Shown here: positions 28,620 through 37,427 of the stretch, piece by piece | Numbering within the stretch: position 1 is the first letter of the stretch | How the letters are laid out: each line of letters starts with the position of its first letter | Assembly (NCBI RefSeq): GCF_000577615.1 | Contig: NZ_CBXX010000002.1 | Location: 248,001-312,000, forward strand | Source: Herbaspirillum sp. RV1423 | GTDB lineage: Bacteria; Pseudomonadota; Gammaproteobacteria; Burkholderiales; Burkholderiaceae_D | DNA length: 64,000 bases | Direction: 5' to 3' | The notes under the pieces: generated by a model | What the model was told of the DNA's origin: nothing | What the model saw: the letters and a program-made list of their open reading frames with translations, nothing else | Databases searched by the model: none | Program-made: the position numbers and the translations under genes

Positions 28620-28660
28620 ACTATAGACAATTGCCTCGCAGCGGACTTGATTTGAATCAA
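28620..28660 (-). promoter_or_regulatory. FNR-dependent class II promoter of nnrS
   Basis: A perfect FNR box TTGAT-TTGA-ATCAA lies at 28647-28660 and a TATAGT -10 at 28625-28620 on the minus strand. With +1 at 28613 the box is centred at -40.5 (or -41.5 with +1 at 28612) and the -10 occupies -12 to -7, the standard class II geometry. No Shine-Dalgarno lies between the -10 and the ATG. Confidence 0.78.
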
Positions 28661-29033
28661 ATGGCTTCACCTCATCTTGCTTTGAAGGGGAAAAGGATGG
28701 GATTGACGCATTTTGAGTACGGCGGGGTAACGGATTTTCCGCGGAAATGCAGGCGAGAGGCGTTTGGATGGTTCGGAACGACTCTCTGTTATCCCTGCGT
28801 CTTCAACATATGCGTCAATGAAGTCATCAATCAGTTGCCGCATGCCTCCGCCAGTGCGAAAGATGACATGCTGGACGGTTTGGCCAGCTTCCCCGCTCGT
28901 CCCGTCGCCTTCCGCACGGCATGCCGCCCCTCGGCGGCGGCGCCGGTTGATGCGGAGACGACCTCGTTTGCACATCGCCGGTAACACGAGCTTGTTACAG
29001 GCGTATGAAATATCCGATAAAAAAGACAAAAAT
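28661..29033. other. intergenic region between nnrS and the exbD promoter
   Basis: About 370 bases with no gene I can support. Open frames on both strands lack ribosome sites and family features. The last 50 bases become AT-rich as they approach the promoter. Confidence 0.5.
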
Positions 29034-29078
29034 TGGTACGTACCTGTCGTTGACAACTGGTACGCACCAATTCATAAT
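29034..29078 (+). promoter_or_regulatory. promoter of exbD-tonB-receptor operon with two GntR operators
   Basis: TTGACA (29050-29055) and CATAAT (29073-29078) are separated by 17 bases, a strong sigma-70 promoter. A TGGTACGCACCA copy lies in the spacer (29058-29069), and a perfect GGTACGTACC palindrome lies just upstream (29035-29044), 24 bases away centre to centre. Binding there would block RNA polymerase, so repression by the nearby GntR protein is expected. Confidence 0.8.
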
Positions 29079-29225
29079 CGCTGCACAGTTCTAGCGGCGG
29101 CTACTGCGTACGCCGGCCTTGTCGGCCGGTTATCGCGCCGTCGTTCGCACTTGTCCCCGGCGGTTTTTTTTTGTGACGCGGCAGGGGAATTTTCTTTTGG
29201 CCTTGATAACGAAAGAGCATTCGTC
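29079..29225 (+). other. untranslated leader of the exbD operon
   Basis: The leader runs about 140 bases from a predicted start near 29085 to the ATG. It contains a small hairpin (CCGGCC-TTGTC-GGCCGG) and, further on, a run of nine T after GGCGG. This is suggestive of attenuation, but I see no strong intrinsic terminator and match it to no known riboswitch. Confidence 0.35.
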
Positions 29226-29639
29226 ATGCGTAAATGGGAAGAGTCGGAAAGCAGAAAGGCGCGCATCGAAATCATTCCCATGATCGATGTGATGATGTTC
29301 TTGCTGGTCTTTTTCGTATTGCTCAGCCTTAACGTCATCCCGGCATTGGGCATCAAGACGGCGCTGCCGTCGTCTTCATCGGCCAGGGACCTGCAGACGC
29401 AAAATCTGGCGCGCATCACTCTGGCGGCTTCGGGTGAAATGCAATTGGAAGGACGTGCAATACAGCCTGATGCCCTGGTTGCAGGTCTCAGGCAGATCGA
29501 AGCGAAGGAGCCGGGCAAGAAGCTGGTGCTTATCGTCAATGCGGATCAGAAGATTGAATTCCAGCATGTGATCGATCTCATGGATACGCTCAAAGGCAAC
29601 GGCTTTGAAGCGATTTCCTTTGTCACCAAGCGAAAGTGA
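29226..29639 (+). CDS. exbD: ExbD/TolR-family biopolymer transport protein
   Basis: A 137-residue inner-membrane protein with a short cytoplasmic start, one transmembrane helix (PMIDVMMFLLVFFVLLSLNV) with the essential Asp in the helix, and a periplasmic domain ending VIDLMDTLKGNGFEAISFVTKRK. With ExbB it uses the proton gradient to energise TonB. It is first in a dedicated cluster, exbD-tonB-receptor-exbB; exbB comes after the receptor rather than beside exbD, which is unusual. It lies three bases before tonB. Confidence 0.9.
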   Translation: MRKWEESESRKARIEIIPMIDVMMFLLVFFVLLSLNVIPALGIKTALPSSSSARDLQTQNLARITLAASGEMQLEGRAIQPDALVAGLRQIEAKEPGKKLVLIVNADQKIEFQHVIDLMDTLKGNGFEAISFVTKRK

Positions 29640-29642
29640 GCG

Positions 29643-30359
29643 ATGGCGACGGTCTATCAGAACAGGAACCTGATCGCGGCATTGCCGTCGCTGGGGCTGG
29701 TGATGTTCCTGTTGATTGGCGGCGTGCGGGAAGTGCGTTCGCTCAAGCCGAAATACGACGAACCCGTCAAGCTGGAAATCATTGATATGAGCGAGGTGCC
29801 GTCCCCGCCCGAGCCGGTCAAACCGCCGCCGGTCAAGTCCGAACCGCCGCCGCGTCCCCAGCCGCCCGCCGCACCGGTACGGCCCGCGATGCAACCGCCG
29901 ACGCCGGCGCCATCGATACCGCAGATGCAGCAGCCAAGTCCGTCGCCGACAGCAACGCCGTCGCCGGTCGTCGAGGCGGCGCCGGCGCCGGCCAAGACAA
30001 CCGAAGCGCCGATGTCCGCGCCTGCACCGGCTACCCCGACGGCGCCAAAGACCAATGTCGAGGCTGAGTTCGTCGCTCGCGTCAAGGCCTACCTGAACTC
30101 CGTGAAGCGTTATCCGACCGGCCGCGAGGCGAGCCTGGCGCGTCCGGAGGGCAGCGTCAAGATCTGGTTCATCCTGCGCCGCGATGGCTCGCTGGTGGAG
30201 ATGGGGATTGAAGCATCTTCCAATTCCACCCTGCTCGATGAAGCGGCGCGCAAGAGTGTCAGCCGCGGCACGTTCCCGGTCTTTCCGGAGCAGTTCAGGC
30301 CGGGCGAGCAGCAACATAAATTCGTGGTCGATCTGCAGTTCAAGCCCGCCGGCAACTGA
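29643..30359 (+). CDS. tonB: TonB energy-transducing protein
   Basis: A 238-residue protein with an N-terminal membrane anchor (LIAALPSLGLVMFLLIGGV), a long Pro-rich periplasm-spanning region (about residues 55-130, PPEPVKPPPVK and similar), and a C-terminal TonB domain (VKAYLNSVKRYPTGREA...GSVKIWFILRRDGSLVEMGIEASSNSTLLDEAA). It links the ExbBD motor to the receptor encoded next, and the cluster suggests it is dedicated to that receptor. Confidence 0.92.
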   Translation: MATVYQNRNLIAALPSLGLVMFLLIGGVREVRSLKPKYDEPVKLEIIDMSEVPSPPEPVKPPPVKSEPPPRPQPPAAPVRPAMQPPTPAPSIPQMQQPSPSPTATPSPVVEAAPAPAKTTEAPMSAPAPATPTAPKTNVEAEFVARVKAYLNSVKRYPTGREASLARPEGSVKIWFILRRDGSLVEMGIEASSNSTLLDEAARKSVSRGTFPVFPEQFRPGEQQHKFVVDLQFKPAGN

Positions 30360-30512
30360 GCCGCGGGGTCTGCATGCGAGCACGAGGATTCATAAAACAG
30401 ACATCGGATCGACGATGCGTAGAGGAGCACATTGCGATACGGGCACCGATTGCGATGAAGCTGTCAAGTGCCCGAATGCCATTGATCTTAAATCCTATAG
30501 GGGAGTAACACG

Positions 30513-33002
30513 ATGAACTTGAAAATCAAGAAGCTGACACTGCTTGTGTCAAGCCTCTTTGTGACCGATTGGTCGCTGGCGCAGACGGCCGACACCACCG
30601 ACCTGGGCCAGGTGACGGTGCATGGCCAGGCCGGCGTTGCCGATACCGGCCTGATCCAGCAGGAGGAGTCGCCCAAGGCGCGCAGTTCCGTCACGCGCGC
30701 GGCGATCGAAAAGCAGGGCGCCAGCGTCACTGCGTTCCAGATGATCCAGAACCTTCCCGGCGTGTCGACTTTCGACCAGGACGGCACCGGCCTGTTCGGC
30801 GGCACCTTGCGCGTGCGCGGCTACAACAGCAACCAGATGGGCCTGACGCTCGACGGCGCGCCGTTGAACGATTCGCTCAACTACAGCATCAACATCCAGG
30901 AATTCGCCGATCCGGAAAACACCTGTGAAGTGTTCCTGACCCAGGGCAGCACCGACATCGACGCGCCGCACGTCGGCGCCAGCGGCGGCAACATCGGCAT
31001 CAATACCTGCGATCCCAAGGATGCCTTGGGCGGCAAGTTCCTGTTCGCCGTCGGCTCCAACAGCTATCGCAAGGAATTCCTGCGTTTCGATTCCGGCAAA
31101 TTCGCCAATGACCGCGCCAAGTTCTTCATTTCGGTATCGCAGGCCGGCGCCGACAAGTTCAAGGGCGACGGCAGCGCGGACCGCAAGCACATCGATGCCA
31201 AGGCGGTGTTCGATTTCGGCGGCGGCAGCTATTCCAAACTGGCGTTCCTGTACAACAAAATGGATAACGCCAACTACCGCACGCTGAGCAAGAACGATAT
31301 CGCCACCGGCGGCTACAACCTCGACTTCGGTACGGTCGCGCCGACGCACCTGCCCGGCGTCAACGGCACCGTCCAGGATGAAACCGGCGGCGCCAATGCC
31401 GCCATCATCGCCAACGGCTACTACGGCTTCAACAACAATCCGTTTGAAAATTACCAGATATCCATGGTCAACCACTGGCAGCTCTCGCCCAAGGCCAGCC
31501 TCGACGTCAATCCCTACTACATCTACGGCTACGGCACCGGCGGCAACCAGTTGATCGCCGTGAGCGAATCGGCCACCGGAATTCACGGCGGCGTGGCGGA
31601 CATCAACCATGACGGCGACACCCGCGACAAGATCCTGGGCTATGGCAGCAACATCAGCCAGACCAGCCGTTGGGGTCTGACCACCAAGCTCAACTACCAG
31701 TACGACATCCACAATCTCAGCGGCGGATTGTGGTTCGACAGCGGCCTCTCGCGCCAGTACAGTCCGGTGGTGCCGATCGACAACTCCGGCGCTACCGGCG
31801 ACTATTGGCTGCGCGACACCAATGCTTACTTCAAGTATGCGGACGGCACGCCGTATAACGCCAGCCGCAACTGGAAGACCAACGTCAATGCCCATACGCT
31901 GTTCCTGCAAGACAATTTCAACCTGATCAACGACAGACTGAATGTGCTGCTCGGCCTCAAGCGCCAGGTGGTGCAGCGTGAGTTCAACAACTATGCCAGC
32001 GGCAGCACCGCCAACGGCAACGGCGTCGATTACACCGTCAACCAGAGCTATGCCAATTATCTGGGCAACCTCGGGCTGCGCTTTCAGTTCACCGATCGCC
32101 AGTCGGTATTTTTCAATGCCGGCCAGAATGCCCGGGCGCCGGAGAACAATGCCAATACCGGCCTGGCGCAAACCACCGCCAGCCCAGGCTATACCACCAG
32201 CATCGTCAACGGCGTACTGGTTGCCAAGGACGGCTCGGGCAACCTCATCCCGGTGCGCATCGCCACGCCGAACATCAAGCCGGAGAAGTCCAACAACTTC
32301 GATCTCGGCTACCGCTATGCAGGCGACAAACTGACCTTGTCGAGTTCGATGTTCTACGTCGATTTCCAGGATCGCCTTGCCAGCCAGTACGATCCGACGT
32401 CCAACCTGACCACGCAATTCAACGTCGGCCGTTCCCGTACTGTCGGCCTCGAACTGGAAGCCGGTTACAAAGTGAACCAGACCTGGAGTCTCTACGGTTC
32501 GCTGACGCGTACGGACTCCACCATGCTGGACGACAAAGTGGCGGTCAGGACCACCGGCGGCGCGGCGACGTATCTGCCGACCTCGGGCAAGCAGATGCCG
32601 GACACGCCCGACTGGCTTGGGTCGCTGGCGCTGCAATATGCGCAAGGACCGTTCTATGCCACCGCGCAGGGGCGTTACGTCGGCTCGCGTTACACCACGC
32701 TGGTCAATGACGACAAGGTCGGCGGCTACACTTTGTTCGACATCGGCGCCGGTTACCGTTTCGCCCAGGCGTTGTTCATGAAGACGCCGACCATCCGTTT
32801 CACGCTGAGCAACCTGTTCAACAAGCAATACCTGAGCATGACCGGCCCCAGCGGTTCTTCATTCGCCGCCAACGTCAGGCCGGTGGTGACCAGCAACGGC
32901 ACCGTGGCCGGCAACCTCGGCGCCAGCGGTGCGCCGACCACGCCGTCGTTCTATGTCGGTGCGCCGCGTACTTTCCAGGTGTCGTTCAGCAGCGATTTCT
33001 GA
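30513..33002 (+). CDS. TonB-dependent outer-membrane receptor, probable nucleoside or related ligand
   Basis: An 829-residue protein with a short signal peptide ending near SLAQ (residue 24), a TonB-box-like DLGQVTVHG at residues 30-38, then a plug domain (ARSSVTRAAIEKQGASVTAFQMIQNLPGV, GGTLRVRGYNSNQMGLTLDG). It continues as a beta-barrel to the terminal Phe. AGGGGAGTAACACG precedes the ATG. The 153-base gap after tonB shows no separate promoter I can support, so co-transcription is likely. The ligand is inferred only from the importer and hydrolase genes downstream. Confidence 0.88.
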   Translation: MNLKIKKLTLLVSSLFVTDWSLAQTADTTDLGQVTVHGQAGVADTGLIQQEESPKARSSVTRAAIEKQGASVTAFQMIQNLPGVSTFDQDGTGLFGGTLRVRGYNSNQMGLTLDGAPLNDSLNYSINIQEFADPENTCEVFLTQGSTDIDAPHVGASGGNIGINTCDPKDALGGKFLFAVGSNSYRKEFLRFDSGKFANDRAKFFISVSQAGADKFKGDGSADRKHIDAKAVFDFGGGSYSKLAFLYNKMDNANYRTLSKNDIATGGYNLDFGTVAPTHLPGVNGTVQDETGGANAAIIANGYYGFNNNPFENYQISMVNHWQLSPKASLDVNPYYIYGYGTGGNQLIAVSESATGIHGGVADINHDGDTRDKILGYGSNISQTSRWGLTTKLNYQYDIHNLSGGLWFDSGLSRQYSPVVPIDNSGATGDYWLRDTNAYFKYADGTPYNASRNWKTNVNAHTLFLQDNFNLINDRLNVLLGLKRQVVQREFNNYASGSTANGNGVDYTVNQSYANYLGNLGLRFQFTDRQSVFFNAGQNARAPENNANTGLAQTTASPGYTTSIVNGVLVAKDGSGNLIPVRIATPNIKPEKSNNFDLGYRYAGDKLTLSSSMFYVDFQDRLASQYDPTSNLTTQFNVGRSRTVGLELEAGYKVNQTWSLYGSLTRTDSTMLDDKVAVRTTGGAATYLPTSGKQMPDTPDWLGSLALQYAQGPFYATAQGRYVGSRYTTLVNDDKVGGYTLFDIGAGYRFAQALFMKTPTIRFTLSNLFNKQYLSMTGPSGSSFAANVRPVVTSNGTVAGNLGASGAPTTPSFYVGAPRTFQVSFSSDF

Positions 33003-33025
33003 CGCGTGCATCTTTTATGAACCGA

Positions 33026-33063
33026 GGCGCCGCAGGCTGAATGGTCCGGCGGCGCCGTTTTTT
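33026..33063 (+). terminator. intrinsic terminator after the receptor gene
   Basis: GGCGCCGC pairs with GCGGCGCC (8 bp) around a 15-base loop and is followed by GTTTTTT. It lies between the receptor stop and the exbB start 14 bases downstream, so it may reduce readthrough into exbB. Confidence 0.85.
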
Positions 33064-33076
33064 GCAGGGTCTTGAC

Positions 33077-33745
33077 ATGAACCTTATCCAGTTCTTCCAT
33101 GACGCTACGTTTTATGCGATGTATGTCGCCGCTGGCGTGGCGATTTTCCTCATCATTGAGCGCCAGTTGTTCTTTTTCTTCAGTGCGCGCGACGCCAGGA
33201 AGCTGCTTGCGACGATGACGGCCGACGACGACTTCGTTCCGCGCATCGACACCGCCATGCTGGACCGCAAGACCGTGCCGGTGGCATTGGTACGGGAAAC
33301 CTTGCAGACCCGTCGACTGACTTCCGATCGGGTAAAGCTGGAAGATCTGTCGGAGGCGATTTATATTGCCAGCAAGACACGCGTCAATGCGCGCCTGTGG
33401 GTGCTCGATACGATCGTGACCGCGGCACCCTTGCTGGGTCTGGTGGGAACCATCCTCGGTATCATCGATACGTTCGCGGTATTGGCCTCGTCGGGCATTT
33501 CCGATCCTTCGGGCGTCTCCAAGGGCATCGGTACGGCGCTCTACGCCACCGCGCTGGGGATCTCGATCGCCTTGATCGGTTTGCTGTTTTACAACTATTT
33601 GCGCGCTTGCGCCGATCACTTGAACGACCAGCTCAAGGAGTTGCTGTTGCGCGCCGAAGGACTGTCGCACGAAGACCAGGCACAGCCGGAAAATGCGATG
33701 CGGCCGGAGCATGCCGGGCGCGAGCCGATGCAGGCCGTTGGCTGA
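33077..33745 (+). CDS. exbB: ExbB/MotA-TolQ-family proton channel protein
   Basis: A 222-residue inner-membrane protein. The first helix is ATFYAMYVAAGVAIFLIIERQLFFFF, and the conserved pore helices are LDTIVTAAPLLGLVGTILGIIDTFAVL and GIGTALYATALGISIALIGLLFYNYL. I start at ATG 33077; upstream GTG codons lie within the terminator. It partners ExbD at 29226. No good ribosome site is visible, and a terminator lies immediately before it, so its expression may be lower or depend on readthrough. Confidence 0.9.
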   Translation: MNLIQFFHDATFYAMYVAAGVAIFLIIERQLFFFFSARDARKLLATMTADDDFVPRIDTAMLDRKTVPVALVRETLQTRRLTSDRVKLEDLSEAIYIASKTRVNARLWVLDTIVTAAPLLGLVGTILGIIDTFAVLASSGISDPSGVSKGIGTALYATALGISIALIGLLFYNYLRACADHLNDQLKELLLRAEGLSHEDQAQPENAMRPEHAGREPMQAVG

Positions 33746-33834
33746 GCCCGGGCGGAGCAGGGGAGAGAGGAAATCTTATGCCGGCGCTTCAAAGCGATGT
33801 GTTGCCGATGCCCATAAAATACATGGGCCTGAGA

Positions 33835-33863
33835 TTTACAGATGGTACGTACCACTGTAATAT
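33835..33863 (+). promoter_or_regulatory. autoregulated promoter of the GntR gene
   Basis: TTTACA (33835-33840) and TAATAT (33858-33863) are 17 bases apart. The perfect 12-bp palindrome TGGTACGTACCA (33843-33854) fills the spacer. The distances operator-to--35 and operator-to--10 are identical to those in the exbD promoter. Confidence 0.8.
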
Positions 33864-33873
33864 GCCTGTCATC

Positions 33874-34632
33874 ATGAAAAATATGAACACTTCAACCACT
33901 GCTCCTGCCCAGCCGCGCTACAAATGGCTGGCCGATATCATCCGCGACACGATCGACCAGGGCGTGCTGACCGACAATCAGGCGCTGCCGTCCGAACGCG
34001 AACTGGCCGAACGTTACGACGTCAGCCGCGATACCGTGCGCAAGGCGGTGCGCTACATGGAAGAGCGCGGCATCATTTACAGCGGACATGGCCGCGGCAC
34101 CTTCGTGGCGCCGGCGATTGTGCGCGGGACCACGCGTTTCATCGACAGTTTTTCGCAGGACACGGATAGTCGCGGCGGGGTGCCGGGGCAGCGCATCCTC
34201 AGCGTGGAGACCGTGGACGCCAACATGGCCATCGCCGGCCTGCTCAATCTGGAACCGGGTGCGCCGTTGGTGCGCGTGCGCCGTATCCGCCTCATCGACA
34301 ACGTTCCGGTAGGCTTGCACGACGCCTATTTCGTCTTGCCGCGCGGCGCCAGGCTGAGTCGCTCGCAGATCGAAAAGACCGGGTCGCTTTATAAACTGCT
34401 GACGGAAAAGTTCGGTTTCTCCCCGGCCGAGGCGGTGGAGAATCTCTGTTCCGGCGCCGCCGCAGCCGAAGATGCGGAATTGCTGGGCATAGGCGTCGGC
34501 GATCCCTTGCTCATCTGCGAGCGCATCACGCTATCCGAGCGCCGCGAGCCGATCGAATACTGCCTGATGAAGTATGTCTCCAGTTACCGCTATCGCACGC
34601 GCATCGCCAAGCACAGCGGAGGCATGAGCTGA
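33874..34632 (+). CDS. GntR-family transcriptional regulator with UTRA domain (HutC subfamily)
   Basis: A 252-residue repressor. The winged helix-turn-helix covers about residues 15-75 (LPSERELAERYDVSRDTVRKAVRYMEERGIIYSGHGRGTFV), followed by a UTRA ligand-binding domain (PGAPLVRVRRIRLIDNVPVGLHDAYF ... PLLICERITLSERREPIEYCLMKY). The predicted transcription start near 33870 excludes ATG 33862, and ATG 33874 or 33883 remain; no ribosome site is visible. GGTACGTACC palindromes in its own promoter, the exbD promoter and upstream of 44298 suggest its regulon. Its ligand is probably a nucleoside or breakdown product. Confidence 0.9.
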   Translation: MKNMNTSTTAPAQPRYKWLADIIRDTIDQGVLTDNQALPSERELAERYDVSRDTVRKAVRYMEERGIIYSGHGRGTFVAPAIVRGTTRFIDSFSQDTDSRGGVPGQRILSVETVDANMAIAGLLNLEPGAPLVRVRRIRLIDNVPVGLHDAYFVLPRGARLSRSQIEKTGSLYKLLTEKFGFSPAEAVENLCSGAAAAEDAELLGIGVGDPLLICERITLSERREPIEYCLMKYVSSYRYRTRIAKHSGGMS

Positions 34633-34692
34633 TCCGGCTGCATCGGGGGCCGCCATGGCGTCGCTGACAGCGCAGATCACCTGCATACACCG

Positions 34693-35808
34693 ATGAAACA
34701 GACCGTCAAACTCGTGTTGGTCCGCACGGCCTGGATGATCGGCATCTTCGTCGCGCTATCGGCGCTGGCGTCGTTCAGCGGTCGCCTGGAAGCACGGAAA
34801 GAAGGCGCTTATCGCTTGCGTGCGGCGCTGTTCATCAATGGCACACTAGGCGACAAATCGTTTTTCGATTCGGCTGCGCACGGCATGCAAGAGGTGCGCC
34901 GGACCTTGCCGGTGGCGGTCAGGGTGATCGAAGGCGGCACCGATCCGACCCGTTGGGAATCGTCGCTGGCCGATCTGGCCGATAGCGGCGACTATGACGT
35001 CATCGTCGTCGGCACCTTCACCATGGTGCCCTATGTGCAAAAGCTGGCGGGCCAGTTCCCGCACGCGCGTTTCATTGTGTTCGACGCCGCCGTCGATTAT
35101 CGGCATTGCAATTGCCGCAACGTCCATTCGATCCTGTTCCGCCAGAACGAAGGCGCTTACCTGGCCGGTTATCTGGCCGCCATGCTGGTGCGCGACGGCT
35201 TGCCGGGAATCTCGCGCGACAGCAGCCTGGGCGTGGTCGGCGGGATGCAGTTCCCGGTCATCGAGGATTACCTGATCGGGTTCGGCGCCGGCGCACAAGC
35301 GGCCGCACCCGGCATCCGCGTGGCCAGCCAGTACGCCAACGGCTTTTCCGACCCCGCTGCCGGCAAGGAGATTGCCCGCGCCCAGATGGCGCAAGGCGCG
35401 GCAGTCGTGTTCCATGCCGCCGGCGCCAGCGGGCAGGGCGTCAACGAAGCCGCCAGCGAAGCCCATCGTTACGCGATCGGGGTCGACCTCGACCAATATG
35501 CTTTATATCAACGGAGCAACCCGACCAAGGCCGCCGCCATCATCACCTCGGTACTCAAGAACGTCGACGTGGCGATCGTGCACGCCATTGGCTTGCACCT
35601 GCAAGGCAAACTGGCCTACGGCAGCACCGAATCGCTGGGACTGGCCGAAAACGGCGTGAGCCTGGCGCGCCATTCCGCTGTCCTGGAAAGTCAGCCGGCG
35701 ACGCGCATGGAGCAGATCGACAAGGTGCGGCAGGAGATCGTCGCCGGCCGCATCCGCGTGCCCAGCGCCTTCGCACGCAGCCCCGACCCTGCAGCGGCGA
35801 CGACATGA
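34693..35808 (+). CDS. BMP-family (PnrA-like) substrate-binding protein of a nucleoside ABC importer
   Basis: A 371-residue protein with an N-terminal hydrophobic helix (AWMIGIFVALSALASFSG) that could be a signal peptide or membrane anchor; no lipobox Cys is seen. The BMP fold is recognisable from LRAALFINGTLGDKSFFDSAAHGM, FIVFDAAVDY, FRQNEGAYLAGYLAAMLV, LGVVGGMQFPVIEDYLIGFGAGA and YAIGVDLDQY. Family members bind purine nucleosides. It begins a run of genes joined by ATGA overlaps (substrate protein, ATPase, permease, permease, hydrolase). Confidence 0.88.
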   Translation: MKQTVKLVLVRTAWMIGIFVALSALASFSGRLEARKEGAYRLRAALFINGTLGDKSFFDSAAHGMQEVRRTLPVAVRVIEGGTDPTRWESSLADLADSGDYDVIVVGTFTMVPYVQKLAGQFPHARFIVFDAAVDYRHCNCRNVHSILFRQNEGAYLAGYLAAMLVRDGLPGISRDSSLGVVGGMQFPVIEDYLIGFGAGAQAAAPGIRVASQYANGFSDPAAGKEIARAQMAQGAAVVFHAAGASGQGVNEAASEAHRYAIGVDLDQYALYQRSNPTKAAAIITSVLKNVDVAIVHAIGLHLQGKLAYGSTESLGLAENGVSLARHSAVLESQPATRMEQIDKVRQEIVAGRIRVPSAFARSPDPAAATT

Positions 35809-37427
35809 GCGCGTCGCCGCCTCCGGTGCTGGCGCTGCAAGGCGTCTCCAAACTGTATGCCAACGGTACGCTGGCCAATGACAACGTCAGCCTTGCGATC
35901 ATGGCCGGCGAGATCCACGCCATCATTGGCGAAAACGGCGCCGGCAAATCGACCCTGATGAAGCTCTTGTACGGACTGGAACAGCCCAGTAGCGGCCGCA
36001 TCCTGCTGGACGGCAACCCGCTGTCGTTGCGCCATCCCGGCGACGCCATTGCTGCCGGCATCGGTCTGGTGCCGCAACACCTGCAACTGCTGCCGTCGTT
36101 TACCGTGGCGCAAAACATTGTGCTCGGCTGCGAGCCGACCCGCGGCTGGGGACAATTGCTCGATCGCCGGCGCGCCGAGGAGCAGGTCGGCGCCGCCGCG
36201 CAACGCTTCGGTTTCGCGCTCGATCCGCAGGCCCTGGCTGGCGAATTGTCGGTCGGCGAGCAACAGCGTGTCGAGATCCTCAAGGCCTTGCATCGCGGCG
36301 CGCGCATCATCATGCTGGACGAGCCGTCCGCGGTATTGACGCCGCAGGAAGCGGATTCCCTGTTCGCATCCCTGCGCAAGATGGCGGCGCAAGGCCTGAC
36401 CGTGATCCTCATCACGCACAAGATCAATGAAATCCGTGCGGTATGCGATCGTTTCACCGTGTTGCGCGGCGGTCGCGTCAGCGGCGCCGGCAACGCCCAC
36501 GATCTTGGCGATGAAGCCATCAGCACAATGATCGTCGGCTACGCATTGCCGCCGGCGTCGGCTGTCCGGCGCCGGCGCGGCGACAGTGATCGCGGAATCC
36601 CTTTGGTCCGCGCGCGCGGATTGAGCGTGCGCCGGGCGGACGGGCGCATCGCGTTGGGCAACGTATCTTTCGACATCGCGGCAGGAGAAATCCTCGGCGT
36701 GGCCGGCGTCGAAGGCAATGGCCAGGACATACTGGCGCAAGTGCTGGCCGGCTTGCGGGCGCCGTCGCAGGGGCGCGCAGAGATCGATGGCGATGAATTT
36801 ACCGGACGCGGCGTGCGCAATGCCCGCACCCGCGGCGTGGCGGCAATCCCCGAAGATCGCTTGCACGACGGCGCGGCGCCTGCCATGAGCATTGTCGACA
36901 ATGTCATCGCCGTCGATTACCACAAGCCGCCCTTGTCGCAGCACGGCTGGCTCGACATGACGGCAGCGCGGTCGCTGGCGCGCGGCATCATGGAACGTTG
37001 CCGGGTGACGGCATCGGCTGCCGATGCCGCCATCGGCACGCTGTCCGGCGGCAACATGCAAAAGATCGTCCTGGGACGCGAGATCGCCACCGCGCCGCGT
37101 TTCCTGATCGCCAGCCAGCCCACGCGCGGCGTCGACATCGGCGCCGCGCAGGCGCTGCGGCAGCAAATGTGCGACTTGCGCGACAACGGCGCCGCCATCT
37201 TGCTGGTGTCGGCGGATCTGGACGAGTTGCTGGCGCTGTCGGATCGCATCATGGTCATGGCGCAAGGGGAGATCGTCGCCCATTTTGCAGCGAACGAAAC
37301 CGGTCCGGCCGAGCTTGGCCGTTACATGACCGGTTCGTTGCGCGCCGGCGGCGCGGACGCGCTGCTGACGTCGTCCTGTACGCCGTCGATCGCTGGACGG
37401 CAACTGCAGGACAGGGCGCCGGCATGA
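35805..37427 (+). CDS. ABC transporter ATP-binding protein, two nucleotide-binding domains
   Basis: A 540-residue protein starting at the ATG overlapping the upstream stop; the longer open frame back to 35106 is out-of-frame overlap with the binding-protein gene. The first domain has Walker A GENGAGKST, signature LSVGEQQRVEI and Walker B IIMLDEPSAVL. The second has a degenerate Walker A (GVEGNGQDILAQ) but signature LSGGNMQKIVLG, the asymmetric pattern of RbsA/YufO-type importers for sugars and nucleosides. It powers the two permeases that follow. Confidence 0.92.
   Translation: MSASPPPVLALQGVSKLYANGTLANDNVSLAIMAGEIHAIIGENGAGKSTLMKLLYGLEQPSSGRILLDGNPLSLRHPGDAIAAGIGLVPQHLQLLPSFTVAQNIVLGCEPTRGWGQLLDRRRAEEQVGAAAQRFGFALDPQALAGELSVGEQQRVEILKALHRGARIIMLDEPSAVLTPQEADSLFASLRKMAAQGLTVILITHKINEIRAVCDRFTVLRGGRVSGAGNAHDLGDEAISTMIVGYALPPASAVRRRRGDSDRGIPLVRARGLSVRRADGRIALGNVSFDIAAGEILGVAGVEGNGQDILAQVLAGLRAPSQGRAEIDGDEFTGRGVRNARTRGVAAIPEDRLHDGAAPAMSIVDNVIAVDYHKPPLSQHGWLDMTAARSLARGIMERCRVTASAADAAIGTLSGGNMQKIVLGREIATAPRFLIASQPTRGVDIGAAQALRQQMCDLRDNGAAILLVSADLDELLALSDRIMVMAQGEIVAHFAANETGPAELGRYMTGSLRAGGADALLTSSCTPSIAGRQLQDRAPA

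Noticed and set aside
29085-29225. Riboswitch in the exbD leader
   Set aside because: A small hairpin and a T-run exist, but no conserved purine, cobalamin or other aptamer core that I know is visible.
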